A stretch of 64,000 nt of DNA from Speluncibacter jeojiensis (lineage in GTDB: Bacteria; Actinomycetota; Actinomycetes; Mycobacteriales; Mycobacteriaceae), in the NCBI RefSeq assembly GCF_029589495.1, contig NZ_JAAIVF010000008.1, positions 210,687-274,686 of the forward strand. Direction: 5' to 3'. Below, in pieces: positions 1-6,780 of this stretch (its first letter is position 1; the number at the start of each line of letters is the position of its first letter). The position numbers and the translations under genes are program-made. A model generated the notes under the pieces. That model was not told where the DNA came from and did no database searches. It was given only the letters and a program-made list of their open reading frames with translations.

Positions 1-132
1 ACCGCTGTAGCCGGGTCCCGGCGTCCCTGCGTTCATCAGGCTGCGAGCTCGGATCAGGTGATCGGCCGACGCGTCTGCAAGGCAGGCCATGCCGCCGATT
101 TCCGTCGGCTGCGCCGCGAACCGTTCTGCCAC
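1..132 (-). CDS. 5' end of a small unidentified protein, runs off the left edge
   Basis: An open frame of 44 codons runs from a GTG at 132 to the window edge without a stop. A good ribosome site (GGAGAGGA, minus strand 148-141) lies 8 nt upstream, and a TAGGGT -10-like hexamer lies at 167-162. The peptide begins MAERFAAQPTEIGGMACLAD and then has an alpha-helical, Ala-rich stretch. The short N-terminus followed by a helix and a Gly/Pro turn is reminiscent of small type VII (EspC/WXG100-like) secretion proteins of mycolata, but that is only an impression. An overlapping frame starting at an ATG at 139 is also open to the edge. Third-position GC is lower than in the neighbouring genes. Confidence 0.4.
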   Translation of the reverse strand, partial: MAERFAAQPTEIGGMACLADASADHLIRARSLMNAGTPGPGYSG

Positions 133-386
133 TCCCCATGTCCTCTCCCCGAACTTGGGCGACCCTACCAGTCGACAGGGGAGGAACTGCTCCGGTGAGC
201 GAGTGGCGTCCGTCGCATCAGCCGGGCCACCGCGCGCAACTCCGCGACGGTGTCGACAACGTCATGGCCTCATACATATAGCCTCCCTACAATCTCCACC
301 CAGACCTCCACCGGTGGGTTGAGCCGCCGCGCGCCCCGTCGAAATAGCGTCGTCACCACAGCACACGACCAGGGAGGCGGCACGAC

Positions 387-1037
387 ATGACCACTGCGCA
401 CACGACCCCGCGACACCGACTGGCGATCCTGGCCGACCCCACCATCGCGGGCTCGGTCATCGCGCCGGTCGGCGCCTACCAGCTGCTGCACCTCGCCGAC
501 TGGTCGGACATCGCCGCGCTGAGCGTCGCGGCGATCTTCCCGGCCACCGCGACCATCTACGAGGCCACGCGCAAGCGCCGGCTGAACGCGCTCGGTGCGC
601 TGTCGCTGGTGGCGGTGCTGATCGGATTGGGTGCGGCGCTCTGGTTGCGCGACCCGCGCGTGCTGCTGGTCAAGGATTCGATCGTCACCGGCATCATCGG
701 ACTGGCGTTCCTCGGCTCGCTCGCGACCACGCAACCGCTGGCCTACCGGCTGGGCCGCCAGTTCGCCGGCGACCGGGTGCCGGTCATCGACTCGCCGCAA
801 CGCCTGCACGGCTACCGGATCGTCTCCGCGGTCTGGGGTGTCGCGCTGGTCGGCGAGGCCGCGCTGCGCGTCGCCCTCTCGTACGTGCTGTCGACCGCGA
901 CGGTGGTGACGATCTCGCCGCTGCTCAGCGTCGCGGTGTTCGGCGCCGTGACCGTGTGGACCGTTCGGCGCGCCCGCCGCCACGCGGGTACCGGCACCGA
1001 CTCCACGGCCGTCGCCGCCCGAGTCGCCCTTTCGTAG
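387..1037 (+). CDS. VC0807-like integral membrane protein
   Basis: A 216-residue hydrophobic protein with about six predicted membrane segments (roughly residues 20-40, 47-65, 70-90, 100-118, 150-170 and 175-195). The PRVLLVKDSIVTGIIGLAFLGSL stretch near residue 90 is the best match to the VC0807/septation-like membrane family, whose biochemical role is not established. Its start is supported by an AGGGAGG ribosome site about 9 nt upstream. It stands alone; the next gene is co-oriented but has its own promoter. The basic C-terminus (RRARRHAG) suggests a cytoplasmic tail. Confidence 0.75.
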   Translation: MTTAHTTPRHRLAILADPTIAGSVIAPVGAYQLLHLADWSDIAALSVAAIFPATATIYEATRKRRLNALGALSLVAVLIGLGAALWLRDPRVLLVKDSIVTGIIGLAFLGSLATTQPLAYRLGRQFAGDRVPVIDSPQRLHGYRIVSAVWGVALVGEAALRVALSYVLSTATVVTISPLLSVAVFGAVTVWTVRRARRHAGTGTDSTAVAARVALS

Positions 1038-1144
1038 CGGACGTCGCCCGGCCGGTGGGTGCTGGTGTCGACCATTGCCGACGCGGCCTCGATAAACCAT
1101 CAGATTCTGATGGTTATTCGAGCGTCCGGCACGACCACCGCCGA

Positions 1145-1150
1145 TAGAGT
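1145..1150 (+). promoter_or_regulatory. -10 element for a leaderless monooxygenase mRNA
   Basis: TAGAGT lies 6 nt before the ATG at 1157, with no ribosome-binding sequence. In mycolata the transcription start lies about 7 nt after a TANNNT hexamer, so this puts the mRNA start on the start codon. The inference is from spacing only. Confidence 0.5.
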
Positions 1151-1156
1151 CGCGGC

Positions 1157-2680
1157 ATGACCGACGTTCTGGTGGTGGGGGCGGGACCGACCGGCGTGAC
1201 ACTCGCGATCGACCTGGCCCGGCGCGGCGTGCCGGTGCGCATCATCGACCGCGCACCCGCGCCGTTCGCGGGCTCTCGCGGCAAGGGCCTCACGGCGCGC
1301 ACGCTCGAGGCGTTCGACGACTTCGGCATCGTCGGCGAGATCCTCGCCCTCGGCCATCGCGGACTGCCGCACCGGGTGACCGTGCGCGGCGAGGTCGTCA
1401 GCGACGCCGATCCGAGCGCCAGGCTCAGCGACAGCGCGGACCGCCCCTACGCGGTCGGGCCGATCCTCCCGCAGTTCCACACCGAGCAGGTGCTGCGAAA
1501 CTGTTTGGCGGACCATGGCATCCACGTCGAATACGGCGCCGAGGTGGTCGCCGTCGAGCAGGACGGCGGCGGGGTGACCGCGCACCTTGCCGACGGCACC
1601 GCGATCGATTCGCAGTACCTCGTCGGGTGCGATGGCGGGGGAAGCGCGGTCCGCAAGGCGCTCGGCGTCGGATTCGACGGCCAGGGCGGGTTCCAGGCGA
1701 TGCTGATCGGCGATGTAGAGGTCACGGGATTGACGCCGGACCGCTGGTACCAGTGGACCGACCCGGACCGCGGATTCCTTGCGCTGTGCCCGTTCCGGCG
1801 CACACCCGTCTGGCAACTGCAGGCCGTGCCGTTCGCCGACTTCGGCGCGGACGGCACCCTCCCCGAGCCGTCCCTCGACTACTTCCAACGTCTGGTCGAC
1901 GACCTGACCGAGCAGCCCGGAATCCGCCTCTCGAACCCGACGTGGATGTCGACGTGGCGCGTCAACGTGCGCATGGCCGAACGGTTCCGGGTCGGAAACG
2001 TGTTCCTGGCCGGCGATGCCGCGCACGTCCACCCGCCGACGGGCGGGCTCGGCATGAACACCGGCATCCAGGACTCCTACAACCTGGGCTGGAAGCTGGC
2101 GGCGGTGCTCGGCGGCGGCGACCCGGCGCTGCTGGACACCTACGAGGAGGAGCGTCGGCCGATCGCGGCGTGGACGCTCGGCTTCAGCACCGACGGGCTG
2201 GACAGGGTGACCGGCGACTTCGCCGACGGCACCCCGCGAGGGATCGCGGCGCATGGTGCGGACCGTGAACAACTCGGGTTGGACTACCGGTTCGGCTCGC
2301 TGGCAACCGATCTCGCCCGGGTGTCGACGGTGCATGCGGGGGACCGGGCTCCCGACGCCCCGTGTCGTGACCCGTTCGGCGATCCGGTCCGGCTGTTCGA
2401 TGTGTTCCGCGGCCCGCAGGTGACCGTTCTCGGTTTCGGCGGCGCGCCGGTGGTCTCGCTCGCCGGGCGCCACGTCGTGGTGGCGCGGGTCGGCACGGCG
2501 CCCGGCCCGGACGTCGACCTCGTCGACGACTACGGATGTGCCCGTGCGGCTTACGGCGTCGACGGCGACGCGATCGTCGTCGTCCGTCCGGACGGCTACA
2601 TCGGCATGACCGCGGCAGCGGATCAGATCGAGGAGGTCCGCGCCTACCTCGCCCGGTTCGACTCGCCGCGACCTCGCTGA
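1157..2680 (+). CDS. FAD-dependent aromatic-ring monooxygenase (PheA/TfdB family)
   Basis: A 507-residue class A flavoprotein hydroxylase. The N-terminal Rossmann motif GAGPTG (residues 8-13) binds FAD, and the second FAD motif GDAAHVHPPTGGLGMNTGIQD lies near residue 286. The C-terminal ~120 residues form the thioredoxin-like tail typical of the phenol and polyketide hydroxylase branch. Such enzymes use NAD(P)H and O2 to hydroxylate phenolic or polyketide-like substrates; the substrate cannot be read from the sequence. The gene is apparently monocistronic and leaderless, and dinB follows 18 nt later with its own weak -10-like hexamer. The alternative of a tetracycline-degrading or rifampicin monooxygenase cannot be excluded, since these belong to the same superfamily. 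Confidence 0.85.
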   Translation: MTDVLVVGAGPTGVTLAIDLARRGVPVRIIDRAPAPFAGSRGKGLTARTLEAFDDFGIVGEILALGHRGLPHRVTVRGEVVSDADPSARLSDSADRPYAVGPILPQFHTEQVLRNCLADHGIHVEYGAEVVAVEQDGGGVTAHLADGTAIDSQYLVGCDGGGSAVRKALGVGFDGQGGFQAMLIGDVEVTGLTPDRWYQWTDPDRGFLALCPFRRTPVWQLQAVPFADFGADGTLPEPSLDYFQRLVDDLTEQPGIRLSNPTWMSTWRVNVRMAERFRVGNVFLAGDAAHVHPPTGGLGMNTGIQDSYNLGWKLAAVLGGGDPALLDTYEEERRPIAAWTLGFSTDGLDRVTGDFADGTPRGIAAHGADREQLGLDYRFGSLATDLARVSTVHAGDRAPDAPCRDPFGDPVRLFDVFRGPQVTVLGFGGAPVVSLAGRHVVVARVGTAPGPDVDLVDDYGCARAAYGVDGDAIVVVRPDGYIGMTAAADQIEEVRAYLARFDSPRPR

Positions 2681-2698
2681 ACCACCACACTGGAACAC

Positions 2699-3742
2699 AT
2701 GCCCACACCCTGGGTGCTGCACGTGGACCTCGACCAGTTCGTCGCGGCGGTCGAGATACTGCGTCGGCCCGAGCTCGCCGGACTCCCCGTGGTGGTCGGC
2801 GGGCACGGCGACCCCACGGAGCGCGGCGTCGTCTCCACCGCCTCCTATGAGGCCCGCGAGTACGGGGTCGGCTCGGGCATGCCGCTGCGGGTGGCGGCGA
2901 GGAAGCTGCCCGGCGCCGCGGTGTTCCTGCCGGTCGACGCGCCCGCCTACACGGCGGCATCGAACGCAGTCATGGACACCCTGCGCGACACCGTCGCCGT
3001 CGTCGAGGTGCTCGGCTGGGACGAGGCATTCCTCGGCATCGACACCGACGACCCGGAGTCCGCCGCGCAATCGGTGCAGGCGGCCGTGCTCGACGCGACC
3101 GCACTGCACTGCTCGATCGGCATCGGCGACAACAAGTTACGCGCCAAGATTGCCACCGGATTCGGCAAGCCCCGCGGCATCTTCCGGCTCACCGCAAACA
3201 ACTGGTGGCAGGTGATGGGGGAGCGGCCCGCCGACGCGCTCTGGGGCATCGGCGGCAAGACGGCGAAAAAGCTCGCCGCCCTTGATATTCACACCGTTGT
3301 CGAGCTCGCCTCCGCACCGATCGACATGCTGGCGGCTACGTTCGGCCCGAAGACCGGGCCGTGGCTGCACCACCTCGCGTACGGGCACGGCGCACGCACC
3401 GTCAGCGCCGAGCCGTACCGGGCCCGCTCACACAGCCGCGAGATCACCTTTCAACAGGACGTGGCCGACTGGGGTCGGCTCGCCGCCGAGGTCCGCGACC
3501 TCGCTACCCGCGTCGCCGCGGACATCGCCGCCGAACACCGCCCGGCGATCCGCGTCGCCCTCAAGGTGCGCTACGCCCCGTTCGACACCCACACGACCAG
3601 CGCCTCGCTGACCGAACCCACATCAGACCCGTGCGAACTCGCCGACGCCGCAGCAACATTGGTCGACCGACTCGATCACGACCGGAAGGTGCGGTTGATC
3701 GGTGTCCGGCTGGAGATGGTGCCGTCTGGCGACGCCACCTGA
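2699..3742 (+). CDS. dinB: Y-family DNA polymerase IV (DinB-like)
   Basis: A 347-residue translesion polymerase. HVDLDQF (residues 8-14) carries the first metal-binding Asp (D10), and GWDEAFLG carries the Asp-Glu pair (about D108/E109). The region GIGDNKLRAKIATGFGKPRG matches the finger/palm border, and WGIGGKTAKKLAALDI the thumb helix-hairpin-helix. The sequence looks like the DinB2/DinB3-type paralogues of mycobacteria, where the usual SIDEAY motif is changed to a WDEAF form. No clear beta-clamp-binding motif is visible at the C-terminus, which ends shortly after the little-finger domain. There is no LexA box upstream. A CACACT hexamer 7 nt before the ATG suggests a leaderless mRNA. Confidence 0.9.
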   Translation: MPTPWVLHVDLDQFVAAVEILRRPELAGLPVVVGGHGDPTERGVVSTASYEAREYGVGSGMPLRVAARKLPGAAVFLPVDAPAYTAASNAVMDTLRDTVAVVEVLGWDEAFLGIDTDDPESAAQSVQAAVLDATALHCSIGIGDNKLRAKIATGFGKPRGIFRLTANNWWQVMGERPADALWGIGGKTAKKLAALDIHTVVELASAPIDMLAATFGPKTGPWLHHLAYGHGARTVSAEPYRARSHSREITFQQDVADWGRLAAEVRDLATRVAADIAAEHRPAIRVALKVRYAPFDTHTTSASLTEPTSDPCELADAAATLVDRLDHDRKVRLIGVRLEMVPSGDAT

Positions 3743-3749
3743 CGTGCCG

Positions 3750-4412
3750 TCAGATCCGGAGCGGATCGCCGTAGACGGTGACGCTGTCCTGTGAGACCGC
3801 AGTGCCCGCATTCAGTGTCACGTATCCGCGGATGGTGACGGGCCCGCCGCACCCGGACATCGTGATGTGGACGCCGTCCATGCTGATCGAGGCGTTCTGC
3901 CCCTTGAAGCTCTTCTTGACCAGCTGCACGTCGTCGACCGAGCCGGGAGTCAGCTTGACCTTCACGTTGTTGTTGATGGTCGGCGGGGTGATGGTGGGGG
4001 TGGGAACGTTTCCGTCGCCGCCGCCCGACGAGCCCAGCGAGCCGGTCGAACCCAGTCCGAGGGCGAGCTCGCCGTCCAGGGTGCGGGGACAACCGATCTG
4101 GTAGCCGGCGAGCAATGCCCCCGAGTTGATCTTGTGCGCGCCGTTGCCGCTGATCTGGCCCGTCCCTCGCGCCGAGACGAAGGCCTCGCGCGTCAAGAAG
4201 TCGCCCGCGAGGTTGGGCACCGAATTGATGACGCCGTCGAACAGGGAGGCCGTCAGCTGCCAGCCGTCCACACTCGCCATCGTTCGTGAGTGCGGAGCCA
4301 TCGTGACCGGTGCCGCGCCGGCGAACCCGGGGCAGGCCACCACCATTCCGCTCGCTGCGGCGAGGCCCGCCAGAATCGGAACGATTTTCGGGCGTCGCGC
4401 GCGAACGCTCAT
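3750..4412 (-). CDS. MspA-family porin, secreted
   Basis: A 220-residue precursor. The signal peptide (basic MSVRARRPK, hydrophobic core, AGA cleavage near residue 34) leads to a mature protein of about 186 residues, the size of MspA. The DGWQLTASLFDGVINSVPNLAGDFLTRE-type start, GYQIGCP in the middle, and the C-terminal pattern TIRGYVTLNAGTAVSQDSVTVYGDP follow the MspA fold (compare SVTTYGEPW at the end of MspA). MspA porins are octameric water-filled channels in the mycolate outer membrane, so this gene is a marker for a mycolic-acid cell wall. A Gly/Ser-rich loop with a Pro-Thr-Thr-Asn stretch replaces part of the constriction region. The start was chosen for its GGAGG ribosome site and the signal peptide; an in-frame extension to 4505 is unlikely. 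Confidence 0.85.
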   Translation of the reverse strand: MSVRARRPKIVPILAGLAAASGMVVACPGFAGAAPVTMAPHSRTMASVDGWQLTASLFDGVINSVPNLAGDFLTREAFVSARGTGQISGNGAHKINSGALLAGYQIGCPRTLDGELALGLGSTGSLGSSGGGDGNVPTPTITPPTINNNVKVKLTPGSVDDVQLVKKSFKGQNASISMDGVHITMSGCGGPVTIRGYVTLNAGTAVSQDSVTVYGDPLRI

Positions 4413-4467
4413 GGTGACCAGTCCTCCGAATGCCGAGTTGTCGAGCCCACGCAAAACCAGTGTTTCA

Positions 4468-4473
4468 ACCCTA
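4468..4473 (-). promoter_or_regulatory. -10-like element of the porin gene
   Basis: TAGGGT on the minus strand, inside GTATAGGGTTG, would give a leader of about 49 nt carrying the GGAGG ribosome site of the porin gene. It fits the TANNNT consensus; no clear -35 is seen. Confidence 0.35.
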
Positions 4474-4530
4474 TACCGGCGGCGATGCGCAGGAGGACCG
4501 AACACGCGTCCGGATTCGGCCCGCCGAACC

Positions 4531-4812
4531 TCAGCCGGCGAGCAGGTCCTGGTACTCGGGACGGTCGCCGACGAACTTCTCCACGTACGAGCAGGAGGCG
4601 CGGATCTTCAGCCCGTCCGCGCGGGTCTGGTCGAGTGCGTGCCCGACGACCTTGCCGGCGATGCCCTGGCCGCGGAACGCCGGATCGGTGACGGTGTGGT
4701 TGAAGTCGCGGACGTCGCCGGACAGCGTGTAGTCGGCGTGCCCGGCCAGGGTGCCGTCGACGTGGATCTCGAATCGGCTCTGCGCCGAGTTGTGGTCGAA
4801 CTTCTCCGTCAT
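4531..4812 (-). CDS. small GNAT-like acetyltransferase (PF14542 type)
   Basis: A 93-residue protein of the single-domain N-acetyltransferase type seen in YjdJ/GTLF1-like proteins. FEIHVDGTLAGHADY forms the first strands, TVTDPAFRGQGIAGKVVGHALD the acetyl-CoA-binding region with the R-G-Q-G-I-A motif, and ASCSYVEKFV the last strand. The ATG at 4812 is preferred over the GTG at 4818 because AAGGA (minus strand 4825-4821) is 8 nt from the ATG but only 2 nt from the GTG. A homologue with the same layout is encoded at 16876-17154. The substrate is unknown for the whole family. Confidence 0.8.
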   Translation of the reverse strand: MTEKFDHNSAQSRFEIHVDGTLAGHADYTLSGDVRDFNHTVTDPAFRGQGIAGKVVGHALDQTRADGLKIRASCSYVEKFVGDRPEYQDLLAG

Positions 4813-4866
4813 GGTCACGGTCCTTCCGTCAGGGAATGATCTCCAGGTTATCCACCCCGACGTGAT

Positions 4867-6294
4867 TCAGCTGGAGTGGGCGAGTTCCGGCTCGTGGCCG
4901 GGGATCTCGGTGCCGCGGATCGACACCCCCGCGGTCTCCCGCAGGAACAGCATCGACACCATGCCGATGGCGCAGGCGATCATCATGTAGATGGCCGGGA
5001 AGATGTCCCAGCCGGTGATGCTGATCAGCTGATTGTTCACATACGGCGCGGTGCCGCCGAAGGCCGCCGTCGCCACGTTGTAACTGATCGCGAACCCGGC
5101 GTAGCGCACCTGGGTCGGGAACATCGCGGGGAACGTCGCCGAAATCGTGGCCAGCTGCGGAATGTAGAGCAGACCCAGGACCGCGAATCCCAGCAGCGCC
5201 CAACCGAACCCCTTGCCCATCAGCCAGTACATCGGCAACGCGAGCACGAACAGTCCGATCAGCGAGCCCCACCACATGGGTTTTCGGCCGGTGCGGTCGG
5301 ACCAGCGGCCGAAGAAGGGGATGAACGCCATCATCACGACCTCGCCGATGAGCACGAGGAACGTGGTGGACTGCTCGTCCATGCCGATGTTCTTCTCGAG
5401 GTAGGTCGGCTGGTAGGTCAGCAGCGTGTAATTGACCACGTTCAGCGCGATGACCATGCCGAACATCGTGATGATCGGTCCGCGATAGCTGCGCAGCAGG
5501 TCGACGAACCGGCTCCACGCGGTGCCCTCCAACTCGTCGTGCTGCTCGGCCTCGGTGAACACCGGGGTGTCGTCCATGCGTGAACGCAGGAACCAGCCGA
5601 TCAGACCCAGGGGAGCGGCGATCAGGAAGGGTATCCGCCAGCCCCACGAGTTCATCGACGCGTCGGACATCGAGTGCTGGCAGATCAGCACCACCCCTGA
5701 GCCCATGACAAACCCTGCGAGCGTGCCGAATTCGAGGAAGCTGCCGTACTTGCCGCGGGTCTTGTCGGGCGCGTACTCGGCCATGAACGTTGCGGCCCCG
5801 CCGTATTCGCCGCCGGTGGAGAATCCCTGCACGACGCGCAGCAGGATCAGCAGGATCGGGGCCGCGATGCCGATCGACGCATGCGAGGGAATGCAGGCGA
5901 TCAGGAAGGTGGCGCCGGACATCAGCAGGATGGTCGTGGCCAGCACGGCCTTGCGACCCAAGCGATCTCCGATCGGTCCCCACACCATGCCGCCGACCGG
6001 ACGCAGCAGGAACGACACCGCGAACGTCAGCATCGTCGCGACCGTCGACAGGCTGCCGGGGAAGAACGCGTTGCCGATGTAGGTGGCCACGGCGGCGAAG
6101 ACGCCGTAGTCGTACCACTCTGTGGCGTTGCCGATGGCCGACGCCGCGATGACCTTGCGCAGCAGCTTGCGCCCCTCGGGCGTATCCGGGTCGGGGGTGC
6201 CGGTGACACCCTCCGATGCGGGCACGCCGCCCTCGAGGGATCTGTCGGCGTCGCCGCCGGCAGGTGTGGCCAGGCCCGCGTCGTCTGGGCGCAT
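4867..6294 (-). CDS. MFS metabolite:H+ symporter (MHS family, ProP-like)
   Basis: A 475-residue transporter with 12 predicted membrane segments. After a ~45-residue hydrophilic N-terminus comes GNATEWYDYGVF, the hallmark first helix of MHS-family symporters such as ProP, KgtP and ShiA. RPVGGMVWGPIGDRLGRK is the MFS loop 2-3 motif, and GRWSDRTGRK its repeat in the second half. Members import osmolytes, dicarboxylates or aromatic acids with protons; the substrate here is not determinable. The start is set by the GGAGGA ribosome site 5 nt before the ATG at 6294. The frame stays open upstream to 6564, but that part is basic and unlike the family. Confidence 0.85.
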   Translation of the reverse strand: MRPDDAGLATPAGGDADRSLEGGVPASEGVTGTPDPDTPEGRKLLRKVIAASAIGNATEWYDYGVFAAVATYIGNAFFPGSLSTVATMLTFAVSFLLRPVGGMVWGPIGDRLGRKAVLATTILLMSGATFLIACIPSHASIGIAAPILLILLRVVQGFSTGGEYGGAATFMAEYAPDKTRGKYGSFLEFGTLAGFVMGSGVVLICQHSMSDASMNSWGWRIPFLIAAPLGLIGWFLRSRMDDTPVFTEAEQHDELEGTAWSRFVDLLRSYRGPIITMFGMVIALNVVNYTLLTYQPTYLEKNIGMDEQSTTFLVLIGEVVMMAFIPFFGRWSDRTGRKPMWWGSLIGLFVLALPMYWLMGKGFGWALLGFAVLGLLYIPQLATISATFPAMFPTQVRYAGFAISYNVATAAFGGTAPYVNNQLISITGWDIFPAIYMMIACAIGMVSMLFLRETAGVSIRGTEIPGHEPELAHSS

Positions 6295-6780
6295 CGGTCC
6301 TCCTCTACCGGCGATCGGTGCACGGAGGTCCGTGCTCGCCGGCTGGTCATTCCGTGAGCTTGCTCGTTCGCTTTCGGACGTCCTGGTCCGTGATACCCCG
6401 GGGCGGTTCAGTTCATGCGAACCCAAATCGTTCAAGACGTCGCTGAGTTGCTGACGGTACGGACGCGGCGGACGGTTGACGAATCGCAAAACACGCTCAT
6501 GTGTTCGATTCGAGGCCGGCGGGAGGTGCCCGAATTGCGGCGTCAGCTGTGAGTTAGCCGCCAATTGTGCGGCATCGAATATCGGACAAAGTGGAAGATT
6601 TCGTTACCAAGATGTGAGCTGCGTCTCGCCGTTGCGGCGCCGTGCGGTCGATCCTTCGTGACGCTCGGGGCGTCTCACGGTCGACACTTCCCGTATTTAA
6701 AGGATACTGTTGCGTTAATCACAACCTGAATCTACGACGAAGGGTAGTAGGCGATTCGCGTTCTCCGTAGCATCGACCCT
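6295..6780. other. 486-bp divergent intergenic region
   Basis: This region separates the MHS transporter from the copper protein and holds no convincing gene. Visible items are a bulged stem-loop (CGAATCG, then AACAC, loop GCTCAT, then GTGTT CGATTCG) at 6480-6512, an AT-rich block at 6690-6735, a CRP/FNR-like dyad TTGCGTTAATCACAA at 6710-6724, and the TAGCAT -10 of the next gene. The dyad sits about 64 bp upstream of the inferred transcription start, where activators often bind. Confidence 0.4.
6768..6773 (+). promoter_or_regulatory. -10 element for a leaderless NirK-fusion mRNA
   Basis: TAGCAT is followed by 7 nt and the GTG at 6781; there is no Shine-Dalgarno sequence. This supports the GTG start. 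Confidence 0.5.

Noticed and set aside
1100..3109. Minus-strand open frame of 669 codons across the monooxygenase and dinB
   Set aside because: GC-driven shadow frame; the plus strand has two clear enzymes with all motifs.
6493..6508. Possible second SOS box (ATGTGTTCGA)
   Set aside because: Only the right half-site is present; the left half reads ACGCTC instead of TCGAAC. It is part of a bulged stem-loop instead.
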